From the NCBI GenBank assembly GCA_025449115.1, contig JAHLKC010000103.1, positions 1 through 64,000 of the forward strand: a stretch of 64,000 bases of DNA, read 5' to 3'. The position numbers and the translations under genes were made by a program. Positions within the stretch are counted from its first letter, which is position 1. Every line of letters begins with the position of its first letter. The notes under the pieces were generated by a model. The model saw nothing but the letters and a program-made list of their open reading frames with translations, made no database searches and had not been told where the DNA came from. Positions 1-11,595 of this stretch are shown in pieces. This DNA is from Chytridium lagenaria (Eukaryota > Chytridiomycota > Chytridiomycetes > Chytridiales > Chytridiaceae).

Positions 1-167
1 TCGAGACGTTGTAAGTAGCGCATTCTCTGCGATCCCACCACTGAAATTGTTACTTTTTTCAGGGCACAATCAAGAGCCTTCTTGCAAGAGGCAAATCGGA
101 CCTGCGCACTCTCGAAAACAGTTTAAACCTCGCAATTTCCCGCAACGCCAGACAGCAACGGAAATAA
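1..167 (+). CDS. 3' end of an unidentified gene (partial)
   Basis: This is the last part of a gene that begins before the window. A GT-AG intron (about 11-62, starting gtaagt and ending ttttttcag) splits a 10-base exon remnant from a last exon of exactly 35 codons at 63-167, ending in TAA. The visible C-terminus is basic and helical (starts GTIKSLLARGKSDL, ends NARQQRK). I do not recognise the family. The stop lies 51 bp before the Mediator subunit 1 start codon on the same strand. Confidence 0.5.
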
Positions 168-218
168 AACATCTTAAACTATCGTGAATTCTTCAATTCC
201 CTCATATCACATTCGTCA

Positions 219-1994
219 ATGGATCAAAACTCTGACTTTCTGCGGAATGCTGTGACGGAATGTCTTCTTGTCGCAAATGCATCCAAATCATGTTTGGGTT
301 TCCCGCTTCTTTGTCGAAAACTCAAATCCGTTGTTAGCGATATTCCAGGGTAAGCATAATCATCGCCAGAACTTTCCAATTTGCTCTTAGAATCGACACA
401 TTCCCAAACGAAGATGAGAACACATTCGTCATCTTCGCGAAGATATTTCTTCTTGATGTGAGTGGATGGCTGTAAAAGTTTTGGCTGAAAGGTGTCTTTA
501 GGTTAGTGTATCGACTAAAGGAGAGGTTGAGAAAGTAAAGTTGAGCTACGCTGCCGATGGAGCAGACGACGGAGCTGAAGGAAGCCAGGTTGGAAACGAT
601 GGCGCCGAGCGGGCAATGCTTTCGCTACTAAGGTATTTCTTTTGAATATTTGCACTGAGTCATTAGAGCAGGGAAGTTTGCTGAATTCCGGCAATGCCTT
701 ATCGCGTTAGGATTTAGGGATCAGTATGGCAAAAGTGCCGTGGATCTTTACCATATCGCTGCTGCACTCCAAGCAGATTTGAAAGAAATTGCTAGAACCG
801 AAAGCAATTACGCATCGAGCTTTAATGGTCCCATAGCGAAAGATGCTAGGATTTTGCTGTATGGGCATGGAAGCTTTTTTCGAGTTGGGATGGGATTGAT
901 CCTGCTATTGCGTTTTGGGCGAGTATGCGCACGATTTCTATGCTTGATATTGCTTCTTCAGAACCTTCAGGTATGACATTTCTGCTAAGTATTAGCTCTA
1001 ATAATGCATGCAGATTTGGTTGCAGCTGGATGCAATTTATGTAAAATATCGATTGAGTCTAGTGAATTTGAGTCATTATTTCTTCCCAAAGCCTTACCGC
1101 AGTACCTTGCACCATCTTTGGAGGCACAGTGAGTTAAAAAACCTTCGAAGGGAGCTGAATTTACATTAGAGAATGCGTACCCATTCAGACGCTATTGTCA
1201 CCGGGTTCTTTATTTCAGTTTCAAAAACCCGGAGGAGATTATCCGTCGGCGAAGGCGGCATTTACCCTTCATTTTAGCCCAAAAGTTATTTTGCCAACCA
1301 CCATCGAAAGGGCCTTCCAAGAATTGACAGGTTTTGAAAGTATGAGCACATTACCTTCTTTTTCTTTTCTTCATTTCTTTTTTCTAATTTTGGATAATCG
1401 AATAGAGGTCGTGCCTTTTGGGACAACAGTTTCTTATAAGACGGCTTTGGAAGAGGAAGCAGCGGCGTTTTCCCGTGCAAATAATCTGCCCCTGTCGTCT
1501 GGAACTTTTTAAGGCAACTACCGGATGAACTTGCATGGAATTTTGTATATTTCAAAAGCGACACTGAAGGTCTTTTAGTGGATAAGATCCAGATATCGCA
1601 TCCAGCTGCTCTATATTCTGTTCTTAACGTAACTATTTTCACGTTTGCTTGAATCTCACAGAATATATTTAGGTCCTTCGCAAATGTCTGACATATGGAG
1701 CTATTGTAAAATCGCTTTTATATTCAGATATTGTCGGGAGAAGCTCAAAGGCACACGGGTACGCATCGTGTTCGTTTGTTTTATGGAATCCTCCGAATCT
1801 TTTGAATTTCGTGTGCGAACGTTTTTCCCCCAAGAACTTTAAATATTACTATCCATGTCGGGAACAGCCTTATACCCTCAGTAACTACGGACGCTAATCT
1901 AGACCATGATCAATTGTCACGCGTTCTTCAAGCAACTTTGGATATTGGGTTTGTGCTTCGGGCTGTTCTCGCTCAGATCACCGATAAGCGATGA
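219..1994 (+). CDS. MED1: Mediator complex subunit 1 (Med1)
   Basis: Med1 is a subunit of the Mediator middle module, which links transcription factors to RNA polymerase II. The family's Med1 domain can be followed in order across several exons: an N-terminal helical part (MDQNSDFLRNAV), a beta segment FVIFAKIFLLDV...KLSYAADG, the helix DLYHIAAALQADLKEI, a GHG turn followed by IDPAIAFWASM, then FTLHFSPKVILPTTIERAFQ, DKIQISHPAAL and a final ATLDIGFVLRAVLAQITDKR before TGA. The gene stops just after the conserved domain and has no long disordered tail, unlike animal MED1. The frame breaks near 858, 1510 and 1880. The first two look like a base lost next to a T run and the third looks like one extra A, so I read them as sequencing errors rather than decay. 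Introns include about 973-1013, 1131-1170 and 1630-1670. The gene ends 24 bp before the BolA start codon. Confidence 0.8.
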
Positions 1995-2018
1995 CACTTT
2001 TGTATTGCAAAATAAAAA

Positions 2019-2438
2019 ATGAGTTTCTTGAGAAAAATGAGCACTGGCACCACTCCTGGACCCATCTACAGCGCCATCCGCGACAAGATTGCGCATGCAC
2101 TGACACCGACCGTACTGGAGATCCAGGATGACAGGTTATGAAGGCAACCGTTTAATTCAAATTCTGATCTCCAAATAGCTGGCAGCATGCACATCATGCA
2201 GCGATGCGAGGGTCCACGGACAAAGAGACGCACTTCAAAGTCATGATCGTCTCCACCGTCTTCCAGGGCAAGGTGGGTATCATAAGGTTCAGCCAGGAAG
2301 CTCACTCTTTATCTCTTCTCTCTCCAAAAGACTCTTGTCCAGAGACACCAGATGGTGTACAAGCTCCTTGACGATGAGTTGAAAAACAAAGGTCTACATG
2401 CACTCCAAATTAATGCAAAAACTCCCGCAGAAATTTGA
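2019..2438 (+). CDS. BolA-family protein
   Basis: BolA proteins bind [2Fe-2S] clusters with monothiol glutaredoxins, in iron sensing or in mitochondrial Fe-S cluster transfer. Three exons, 2019-2134, 2179-2272 and 2331-2438, join into one frame without a break. Conserved features are the start of the fold (IYSAIRDKIAHALTPTVLEI), the ETHFKVMIVSTVFQGK strand, the LVQRHQMVYKLLDDEL helix carrying the invariant RH, and the end GLHALQINAKTPAEI. The length, about 105 residues, is typical. A second in-frame ATG at 2037 could be the true start. No clear mitochondrial presequence is visible, so a cytosolic BolA1/Fra2-like or a mitochondrial role cannot be decided. It sits only 24 bp after Med1 and 27 bp before MFAP1, all on one strand. 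Confidence 0.88.
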
Positions 2439-2465
2439 AAATAAGTCAATAAACTTTCCACTCTC

Positions 2466-3939
2466 ATGAGCACTCGCAAGGAGCAACGAAAGCCACAGGC
2501 ACCCAAAGCCAAACCCGTGCGCTACTGGCCGGGAAAAGCACCAGTTCAAGAAGCGGAATCTAGTGATTCCGAGAACGAGGTTGACGATGTAAAGAACATT
2601 CGGGACATCTCCGTTGGTGGTCCTTCCAATGAACCGTCCGTGACGGTGATAGATAGCACACGATTGAAGCGGTTATTGAATAAGCAGGAAAATGGGAAGG
2701 AGCAGGTGCGGCATGTGGTTCCGACGCAAGGGGGTGATTCGGGGGATGAAAGTGAAGAGGAGGTGATGCGGAGAGGGATGAGGATGAGGGAGATGGCATT
2801 GAAACGACAACAGCAACAGGATGAGGAACCAACGGACGAGGTTCGTCACAGTTAAGTTGTAAGATTCTGAAGTGTTGCAGATTGAGGCATTAGGTGCAAA
2901 GGATGAAGAATCGGACAGTTCGGAGTACACCACAGACGACTCGGAGGATGATGTACCGAGAGCACCCCTTTTCAAGCCTGTTTTTATACCCAAGTACGTC
3001 GCATCTTTTTATCATTTCGTTTGACTGAGTCCGTATTAATTTAATTTTCACAGATCGCATCGAGATACTGTCATAGAAAAGGAGCGTCTCGAAGACGAAA
3101 GCGAGATCGCAGCAGAAAAAAAGAAGCAGCAAGCAGAGAAACGCAAGCTCGAATCACATGAACTCGTAGCTGAAGAATTACGTCGAGAGATGGCAGCAGG
3201 TATGTCGAGTTATCTGATAAGGAGGAAGTAGCTTACGTCCTTGTATCAGCTTCAATGACGGACGGTCCCCCAGATGTTGATGACACAGATGGTGCAGACG
3301 AAGACGCGGAATATGACGCTTGGAAACTCCGCGAACTCACCCGGATCAAAAGGGACCGTGAAGAACAAGATGCACTTGACCGAGAGAAGGCAGAAATAGA
3401 GAGACGCCGCAATATGACCGACGCTGAAGTCATTGCGGAAAATGAGCTGCTTAGACCTAAGGAGGATAACAGCAAGTACCAATTCATGCAAAAGTATTAC
3501 CACAAAGGTGCTTTCTACGCAGATGAGGAGATATTAAAGAGGGATTACAATCAACCAACGCTGGAGGACAAGTTTGATAAATCTATCTTGCCGGCTGTTA
3601 TGCAAGTGAAGAAGTTTGGAAAGATTGGGCAAACAAAGTGGACGCATTTAACTAATGAGGATACCAGTATCGTAAGTGTATTATCTCCTATTCTACCACC
3701 TTTTTAGTCTTTCTAATTTGTTTTTCGGCAACCTCATTCAACCTTTTCGTTAAAAACTGCACTCCTTCTTCGCATTCCTCCTCCGCTCCTTTCGATTTCG
3801 ACATTAATTTAAAAATAATTGTACATAGGGCGATTCGGCGTGGTTCCAGAAATCCGATGTGAATAAGCGGATATTAAGCAAAATGGCGGGTATGGAGCAG
3901 AGTTTCCAGAAGCCTACAAAACGGACGCGGTTGAGTTGA
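2466..3939 (+). CDS. MFAP1: MFAP1-like spliceosomal protein
   Basis: MFAP1, despite its name, is a nuclear component of the spliceosomal B complex that contacts PRP38. Five exons (2466-2840, 2881-2993, 3054-3199, 3250-3671, 3829-3939) join in frame with no indels and predict 388 residues. The N-terminus has VRYWPGKAP followed by acidic Ser/Asp/Glu stretches. The middle is a long charged helix (residues ~160-230, rich in E, R and K). The C-terminal third is the family signature: KYQFMQKYYHKGAF, LPAVMQVKKFGK, GQTKWTHLTNEDTS and DSAWFQK. Length and domain order match the family. It is the last of four closely packed plus-strand genes and converges with the next gene across about 600 bp. Confidence 0.92.
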
Positions 3940-4545
3940 TAGTGGTTCATTATCGGCTGTTTTCTTTTTTATTAATGCTGGAAGGCATTTTGTATATTTA
4001 TATCGATGTTGCAATTCAATATGCAAAAAAATATAACCTATGGTTTGTTTACAACTCTCACTTAATCTTTCACAAGGGACTCATAATTGGCTAATCGACT
4101 AGGAGGTGTATAGCAATCTTCAATGGTGGGAATCCGCTATATTCGAGCAGATAAAAACATGAATGCTTAACGCAAATTATAGATGGGGAAACGGCTTAAA
4201 CTTTACACAATCTCTTAAGTCGTCTTTTTTCAACTGTAAATTCTGGACTTATAAGCGGCACAGCTGGAAGACCTAGGATTGCGGTCGAAATGAAGGCTAT
4301 AACTTCCCAAGCTCACTTATCTCTGGTTCTTTTTCTTCTGTAACTAAAGTACATGGCTTGGTATGCCTGTTTTATTGTTTTGTAAATTATTGCACTTGAA
4401 GTGTTATCGTTTAGAGAAGCTAGTGGTATCGTTTCAGACGTTTATGGGCAAGCCGGTAGAATGTTCCTTAAGAAGAACTTCAAAGGTTATTCTGGATGCA
4501 TCGACTGCACTGTAATTGTTGCCGTGATTACAACTGCAGTAGCAT
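3940..4545. other. Convergent intergenic region
   Basis: About 600 bp lie between the stop of MFAP1 and the stop of the minus-strand gene that follows. It is AT-rich, and the short open frames have no family-like content. I see no RNA gene or repeat. It presumably holds both 3' UTRs. Confidence 0.5.
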
Positions 4546-6403
4546 TCATCTTTTGCCTATGGCCTTCCTCCTTTTCCCCTCATTCCCCCAATATTCCTTG
4601 TCAATCACTTGTTTCAACCGCTCAACGGTCGCCTGTGAACGCACCACCAGTACTCTTCCCAACGAGTTGCTTGAAAGCCTCTTGTCGTTTCTTCTCCACA
4701 TCTCCAACACCAACCTGTCGAAGAGCACCACCCCCGATATACGACTTGAGTTGGTATTGAAGTTCATGCTCCCTATGAGCATTCTTCCATTCCCTCAGGC
4801 GTTCCGTCCGCTGTAGAGCTGCCATCCGTGATGTCGAATCAAAGTCATCGGGGTTCTCAAATATCCGTCTTTGAATCTCCATGGCCAATTCCGTTGCTTC
4901 TCATCCTCATCCAAACCCACCAGTGGTAACAGAAACCATTTCCTCCCTTCTCATCGATCCCACATTCCTGTATCCCTTGATGATTTCAATAAGAGTTTGG
5001 GTAAGACTCTTATGCCCTAAATCCATATTGACACGTCTTCCTCTAATTTCTTCAAAAACCCTGCTCTTTTACGATCTCGTTAAGTGCTCCTCCCACTTTT
5101 TTTCCAAATGGGCTTTTTGGTTTCAAGGTCTTGGCCACGCTATGGATGAGTGACTCTATCTCAGATGATCAAGAATCACGGCATTCAAGTAGTCCTTTGA
5201 TGGGCTAGCCGACGTTTTGACCGTCGCAACGGAGGTCGTCAAGGACCAGTTCAAGAGCTTTAAGACGATCGTGAAGACTCGCGATATGTGTGTCGTATTG
5301 AGACCTTGCGGGTGCATTTGGGCGACAAGTCCCGCTTCCTTGGTTTTTAAGCCAATTTAGCGATTCAACAGCGGTTTCGAGCCGTTTTGACATATTAGAT
5401 TGCTTGTCTACTAAGGTTGCATGAAAGTCTTGGAGCTGTGAGTGAGAGATTGTGTGATCTTTGCGTAGTTGCGAAGTTTTCTTTATCTCCACTTGAGCTG
5501 AAGCGATATCGGCTTCCTCCATTTTTTCGACCTGTGACATACACGAACACGGGTGCGCCTCTTGGTTTTCGGAGGAGTGTTGACAACATCCGCTTGATTT
5601 GAGACACGTCGGATTTACATTGGCGCAATCGCATTCAGTGCAAAAGCGTTGACGTTCCGGTGTGAGAGTGATCATACTCGTTGGGATTTTTAATTGCAGT
5701 GTTTGGCTTGATCTTCCAGCCCAGTCGTCTAATTATACAACTATTAGTAAATAAGAAATTGCATAAAAAGGAAGGAGTAACAACTCTGCTTCACTTCAAT
5801 CAGATATGACTTCTTTAGTGCTATGGCTACGTCTGCGAAGCACCTTTGAATTCAAATCCTTCTTCGCTTACAATGAAAATAACCATAAAAACAACATACC
5901 ATCAAATCTTCCTTCTGGTCATCCTGCATTAACGTAGCATACGAATCATCCCTAGACACCGGCTGCTGATTCATCATCATCCCAGCTGAACCCATCTTCC
6001 TCGGAGATGGTGTCCTCGTTCTGCTCCCAGAAGTACTCGCCTCAATGACATTAATGCTGTAAAGCAGCCTTGAAGCCATCCTCGTACACTCGGATGAATC
6101 CGTCATTCCATCTTTGCTTTTGCTGAACTTTGAAGATTTTGAGCGATTCAATGAGTGGCTCAAGTGCGAGATGGTATGGACTTGTGAACCGTAATGGTCG
6201 AGCAGGGCTTGGGAGCGTCTGAATTTTAATAGGTTAGTACATCTATGATGAAGGTTGCTGAAAGAAACGCACTGAACGAGAAGTTCGATGTCCATCTCGA
6301 CGGAGAGATCAGACATGCAATCGGACGAGCCTGTGGCGAGATGCATCAGGAGTCGCTTACACGTTGCGGCAATATCTCTCAGGAGGATATCGCTTTCTGA
6401 CAT
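4546..6403 (-). CDS. Uncharacterised coiled-coil protein
   Basis: I do not recognise this family. Reading from 6403, the first exon starts MSESDILLRDIAATCKRLL. It is joined by a short intron to a helical and Ser-rich part (RSQALLDHYGSQVHTISHL), then by an intron of about 160 bp to an exon with a Cys-rich patch (CTECDCANVNPTC, CCQHSS, CSC) and a coiled coil (about 5350-5550). Past a stop at 5205 the neighbouring frames stay coding-like (KDYLNAVILDHL, VAKTLKPKSPFGKK, MDLGHKSLTQTLIEIIK, then an Arg/Glu-rich helix LQRTERLREWKNAHREHELQ), ending KRRKAIGKR and TGA at 4546. Joining them needs several one-base corrections, so this could be one gene of roughly 600 residues or two adjacent genes. A cytoskeletal or scaffold role is possible but is not shown by the sequence. 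Confidence 0.5.
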
Positions 6404-6501
6404 GTTGAAAGTTTGTCACAGCAAACAAAACAAACAAAAACAAAAATAAATATAAAATTAAAAAATCTATTTATTTACTGTGTGCAATATGTAAAGCCTT
6501 A

Positions 6502-8846
6502 TCATGCGTGCAAGTCAGTTTGATTCTAAGACGAGATGTTAAAAACACGTCATGGGTTGTTCAACAATAAACGGGAGGGAAAGTTATAAATCGAAACGGT
6601 ACCTTAAGGCAATCAATAGAGCAGTACTTGAATTGAAACTTGTCAAAGCTTCCTCCGTCAAGAAGCGCCTTCCCGCAGTTGGAGCATTTCTTCTGTTGAG
6701 CCCTAATTCGTGACTCTGCCGCCAGTGCTCTATTGAAATAATTTAATAATTGGCTTTTTCTTTTAATATAAAATCACCTCTTTCTCTATCTATTCTCGCC
6801 CTCATCTCCGGCGTCATCCCAATACTTCCCTCTCTCTTTGGGACAATTTTCCAACAACACTTCCTTTCTGTGCCTTCTCCAGTCTCTTCAACTCCTCCTC
6901 TTTTTCTTCTTCTCCTCTTCATCCTTCGCCACCTTTGCTGCCAAAGTTTTTTCGGATGACGCCTCCTTCAAAGCCTTTTGTTTCTCCTTCTGCTTCCTCT
7001 TCTTCTCTCTCTCTTTCTCTCTTTGCCTTTCCTCCATCTCAGGTGTAAGCATCGACGGGACACCCGCCCCGTCTACCCAATCCCATTTCGCAGGATCTTG
7101 TGCAAAAGCTCGACGAAAGGCGTCGCGCGTATCTTTGTCGTCGGAAACATCGTATGGGGTGCGTTTTTTGTTAGCAGATTCGCGGACAGTAGGGTCACAG
7201 CCGAGTGAGAGGAGGAGACCGACAGTCGTAGGTTGAGAGTGGGATGCAGCGATGTGGAGAAGAGACGTTCCGTTAGAATCGGGAAATTGTCCAGTAAGTA
7301 GAGCAGAGTCAAACCCCTCAGCGCTTGTGATTGCAGTAATAAGTTCATCCTTGCCTCTCTTCACAAAGTCGATTAACTTTAAGAGAGTTTTTATCAACAG
7401 CGGGTTCCTCGGGTTTCTTCTCCACAACCTTCTCCCTTTTTTCAGGTTTCGGTGCATCGAGGAGGTTCTTATTAGATTCTACGGAGGGTGGCAAAAGATC
7501 CACTTCCACAATCTTGACCGTCGAAAGTTCCTTATAACACCGTTTAAGCTCTAATAGGGTCGGTCGTCTTGTTGAGAATGGGATGCTGCGAATGCGGTCG
7601 TCTTTAAAGCTTAAAAGCGTGTCATCAAAAAAAACTGTGCGCCTTGAACGAGCCGGAACACGCGTAAATATCAACTTGGATGCATCCAAGTATGGTTTCC
7701 ATAAAATTAAAAGGTCCTTAATTTCTTGCTGAGTAAAATAATTAGCATCGGAATGCAAAGGAATTTAAACTTCTACGATTAGTTCTGCTATACCTGAAGC
7801 ATCTGCTCATTATAACGACGGAGCTGAGCACCGGCCGAATTCGCCTTTCCTTTCGAGCCATCGTTACTGTATTAAAGAAGCAAAAATGTAAATAGGGATT
7901 GACATGCATGAACTACAAAATACCTGCTCTGTGCTCCACCTTGCTTCTTCCTCGTCGTATAACGGTGGAAGGTCTTATGTGCTAACACGGTTCCGTCTGG
8001 CGCATCTCCCCTAAATGCAGCCTCAAACACAGCTCCTGCGAAATGCCCAGACCCCAGCATCAAAATTACCCAAACCGGTCCATTGGGCTTAACAACAGGC
8101 ACATCCACCGGCTTGCTACTTCTTTCCTCAACGTCTCCTTTCTTGATCTTCTTTACAGTTTCTAAATTTTTGGCGGATGGTTGACGTTTAAGCTCGCATT
8201 GGATAAGTGAGAGTTCGTCTAGCATCTTGGAATTATCACCAGATTCTACGACCGACTTTGAAAATATGTGACGATACACCCTCATCGCTCTCGCCGACCG
8301 CTTTACAGGCTCCAAGTCACTGCCGTCCAAAGAAACCGTCGGGTTCTTCGTGTCTTCAGCTCCAGGAAGCCTAAAGAAATGAAAGGGACTTCCATTTGCC
8401 ATCCCAAATTCAGCCGCATCCAGGTTTGCTGTGTCAGGCTCATCATTCTCATCATCTGATCCTTCGATGCTACTGATCTCGTCTTGTTCTTCAAACTCTA
8501 GCTCCGATATGGGAAGTTTGTTGTTTAAAAGCCGTTGTTGGTTATACCTGTGCCAGTCGGATCGAAAATGAAGACGTTGATCGTCTATCGATGAAAATAG
8601 TACGTGGCCGCAACCTGAGCAGGCAAGTTTTGAAGACGTCGGAGTAGAAGTTCCTGAGGATGGAGATGAAGAGGATGAGGGTTGTCGTTGGCGACGTGGA
8701 GGTGACCCATTTGCAGCGTATAAAGGGTGGGGGTGGATATCGTCTACTGCAGTGGTGGCGTTGATGGAAGAAGTCGATAGGTTGTTATGAATCTCCATAC
8801 GGGCCTGATCCAACAGACCCGTTGTTAGAGCAAAGAGGGATGCCAT
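6502..8846 (-). CDS. VMS1: Vms1/ANKZF1 peptidyl-tRNA hydrolase
   Basis: Vms1 (ANKZF1 in animals) releases stalled nascent chains from 60S ribosomes by cleaving peptidyl-tRNA, and it recruits Cdc48/p97. Domains follow the family order. A C2H2-type zinc finger (CSGCGHVLF...HFRSDWHRYN) comes first, then an acidic linker, then the VLRF1 domain beginning GPVWVILMLGSGHFAGAVF, with the catalytic GGxQ loop in KKQGGAQSR and the conserved SAGAQLRRYNE. A charged linker leads to an ankyrin segment (GTSLLHIAASHSQ). Last come a VIM-like p97-binding motif (ALAAESR) and a treble-clef-like finger (CSNCGKALL...FKYCSIDC). Introns are visible at about 7735-7795 and 7870-7923. Frame breaks near 7380, 6890 and 6820 look like one-base indels. 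The end is uncertain: it falls at 6502 if a last intron is used, or at 6561 without it. The start is the ATG at 8846 (MASLFALTTGL). Confidence 0.88.
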
Positions 8847-9952
8847 GACGGAGATCGCAGAAATGATTTTTTTCTCTCGAATTGGTGATGAAGGCCAACT
8901 TGTCTCTTTCAAAAAATGTACATATAGAATAAATAATATGTATTTGTTTCAATATTCATTAATAATGAGAGCAGAAACTGCGCCGGCCATGTCGTTTTTT
9001 CGTGAATCCAAAGTAAAGTCACGGCAAAAATGTGTTAGAACGTCGAGTAATCCGAATAATCAAAAACGTTGGTAAAACAGTGTAAACTTTCGTCAAGTGG
9101 CGTTGCCACCTGAATGAGAGCCTACTGAAGTTGAGAGAGCGTCAATCTATTTAACTTTCAGCAACTAACATAATAGTACGTAAACGAGCATCAAATTCCA
9201 ACACGCATCTTGATCGCTAACAGCAGGACGTCATAGGTTGGCATACTACAGCAACCGCGCTTCCATCTATGCCGTCGAATCTAGTGAAGAGCCGATGCCA
9301 TATGTGAATTTTTAAAGCGCTCGGCTCGCATTAGAGCTATATAGGCCTAGGCGTGGGATAGAATCGGGAGGTAAATACAGCTGAGTGAGTTTCTAAAAAA
9401 GATGTACTTAAACTGCAGATCGGCCGCAGTCCCAAAAAAATTATGGTAGCAAAGCTTGTGATGCTTATAAAAGAAAGAACTGACTTCAACGCCATTACTC
9501 TTATTTTGATGCGTTCGAGGACCGATGCTGAGTCTAAACTAACTAGCCTGAAATGGGGCCGTTAAAGTTTCTTTGGGAACAATAATGTTTATAATCCTTT
9601 CTTTTTGACCCGATTAAAAGCTAACAAAAAGACAACTCTTTAGACGTTATGTCATTTTAGCGTAGTTTAATATCAAATTCTAGTTCTGATCGTTCAACGT
9701 CATGTCCAGAGTTCAATCAAATCATTACTCCTTCAGTATGTTTCTAAGATATACCAACATTCTCCACTCTATACTCGATGCCCTCCACAAGCTCTTAGCA
9801 AAGTGGAACGAAATCAGAGCACATGATATAGACATTAGAGTGATCATCTTTTTCTCAAGCAGTTTACAAGACATCTTTGTTGCTGCAGCTGGTGATGATC
9901 TTGTCAAATTACTTCAAAATCCCAAAAACGTTCGAATCGCTGGACAGACGAC
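8847..9952. other. Divergent promoter region
   Basis: About 1.1 kb separates the divergent Vms1 and NSE4 start codons. Short open frames (for example 9702-10154 on the plus strand, partly overlapping NSE4) show no family resemblance. I see no RNA gene or repeat. Promoters of both genes must lie here. An upstream NSE4 exon in 9700-9950 cannot be excluded. Confidence 0.4.
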
Positions 9953-11364
9953 ATGGCCAAGAAACGGAGAGACGATGAAGTCGAAGGCTCACAGATGGAG
10001 CTATTTAATGACGACAGAGGTGGTGATGAAGAAATGCGAGGGGGCGAGGAAGAGTTGGATGAGGAGGCTTTGGCGGCGTTTGATGATGCTCAACAGACAA
10101 AGGATGAGAAGAGAAAGTTGCGGAGAGAGTATCGAAGTTTGCAGACTGCGCTAGAAGGTGTGCACTTGAGCTGTTGTCAAGCAACTGATTTTTGTTTTAT
10201 GTTTTAATCGAGATTACTGTTTCTTGTTATACGTTTTAATTGAAGATGTGTGATGTTTTCCCGTTATCATGGTTCACAGAAAACAAGCTTGAGTTTTTAA
10301 AAGCCGATTCCAACAAGCTCACCGAGGTCGTCTTGAAGGCAAACATGCTATTTAGAGAAGGTGATCGTTATCTACTATATTTTCTAAGCAATTCCAACAG
10401 TCAGATCAACACAAGAGGCCACTCTCGATGCCAAGCTCCTTATCGCAGCTGCAGAATTGAGTGCTCAAAAAGCTTCCCGACTAAAGTTATCTGGCAACCT
10501 CGTTGATCCCGAAGAAATCATATCCCGTGTATATACCATGTTGGGTGGTGTGCAACTGGACGAAACACGGCCACATCGTGAGGATGATTTACAACCACAG
10601 TTGGATTGGCAGCTTTTGAGGACGGCTGTTTCGAAAAGTCTAAAGCGCGCGCCTTGTATTGATTTTATGTGAGTTTAGTTTACTTGAAAATGCAATTGTG
10701 TTTATTATTATTTTTTCTCAGGTTAGGTCCTCTTGAGGCAGAACCTAAAGCGAGAAAGGAAAGAAAAGAAACAATTCGATTAAAGAAAGATGCATCGAAA
10801 TTAGTCAAGCCGAAAGAGGTTAGTTTCATCTGGCTTAAATGTCACGATTTCTAAATTCTGGTTTGAAGCTTAAAGCCGACGACATTGAGAAGCAAACCAA
10901 CGAAACTGCCACCATTGTTAAATTCATCTACAAAAAGTTGAAAGAGCTTGGGCCCACCAACTTTTTCGAATTTGTGATCAACCCAGATTCCTTTGGACAG
11001 AGCGTTGAAAATATGTTTTATGTCTCCTTCCTCATCAAGGATGGAAAAGCATCGATTGTGGAGGATGAAGACGGACAACCGTGCATACGTAAGTGTACTT
11101 TTTTTCCTATTATACTAAGTCCGGAAAGACTCTACAGGTCGAAATGAGCCAGAGGAGGGACCGGGAGGCTCGGATACGAACAAGAAACATGTTATTTTTG
11201 AGTTGACAGAGGCCATTTGGAAGGTGAGCATTACTTTTTATCAAATATAAGTAATAATCTGGCTTTAGGAAATTATTGCAGTCTACGACCTCAAAGAATC
11301 ATGTATTCCAACGCGGAAAAGTTCTGCCGGCGGTCAACAACAAGATGGCCGTTGGTATGGTTGA
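9953..11364 (+). CDS. NSE4: NSE4, SMC5/6 complex kleisin
   Basis: Nse4 is the kleisin subunit that bridges the Smc5 and Smc6 heads in the nuclear SMC5/6 DNA repair complex. The N-terminal half begins MAKKRRDDEVEG and contains the family's first helix (RKLRREYRSLQTALEG), continued in the next exon by ENKLEFLKADSNKLTEVV, then ATLDAKLLIAAAELSAQKA. The C-terminal winged-helix part has the diagnostic FFEFVINPDSFGQSVENMFY and SFLIKDGKASI and ends IIAVYDLKESCIPTR...GRWYG before TGA. Exons 9953-10157, 10280-10360 and 10401 onward join in frame, and later introns are about 40-60 bp. I chose the ATG at 9953 because the acidic N-terminus continues directly into the first helix. An extra upstream exon is possible. 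Confidence 0.87.
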
Positions 11365-11595
11365 TATGCATAAAAACTCGTCACGTGTAGCTCTCTTTGA
11401 CCTCAATATTATCCCGATTTCCTCTGTTGAAGCTGTTTAAAGACCTCAAACCAGTCTGAAAAAGTTAGCAGAATCATTCCCTATATTTAATAAAGTGCTT
11501 GTAATTGTTTGCATTGAAAAGAGCCAGTTCTAACCTTTTCACCATTCTGAAGTTGATGACGACGACAAATTTGGTTGCCATCAATTCCTTGCATA

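Noticed and set aside
4880..4920. Two in-frame TGA codons between two coding-like stretches, which could suggest TGA recoded as Trp or Sec.
   Set aside because: BolA, MFAP1, NSE4, NPR2, CWF19L2 and MED1 all end in TGA at the expected place. Paired indels explain the interruption more simply.
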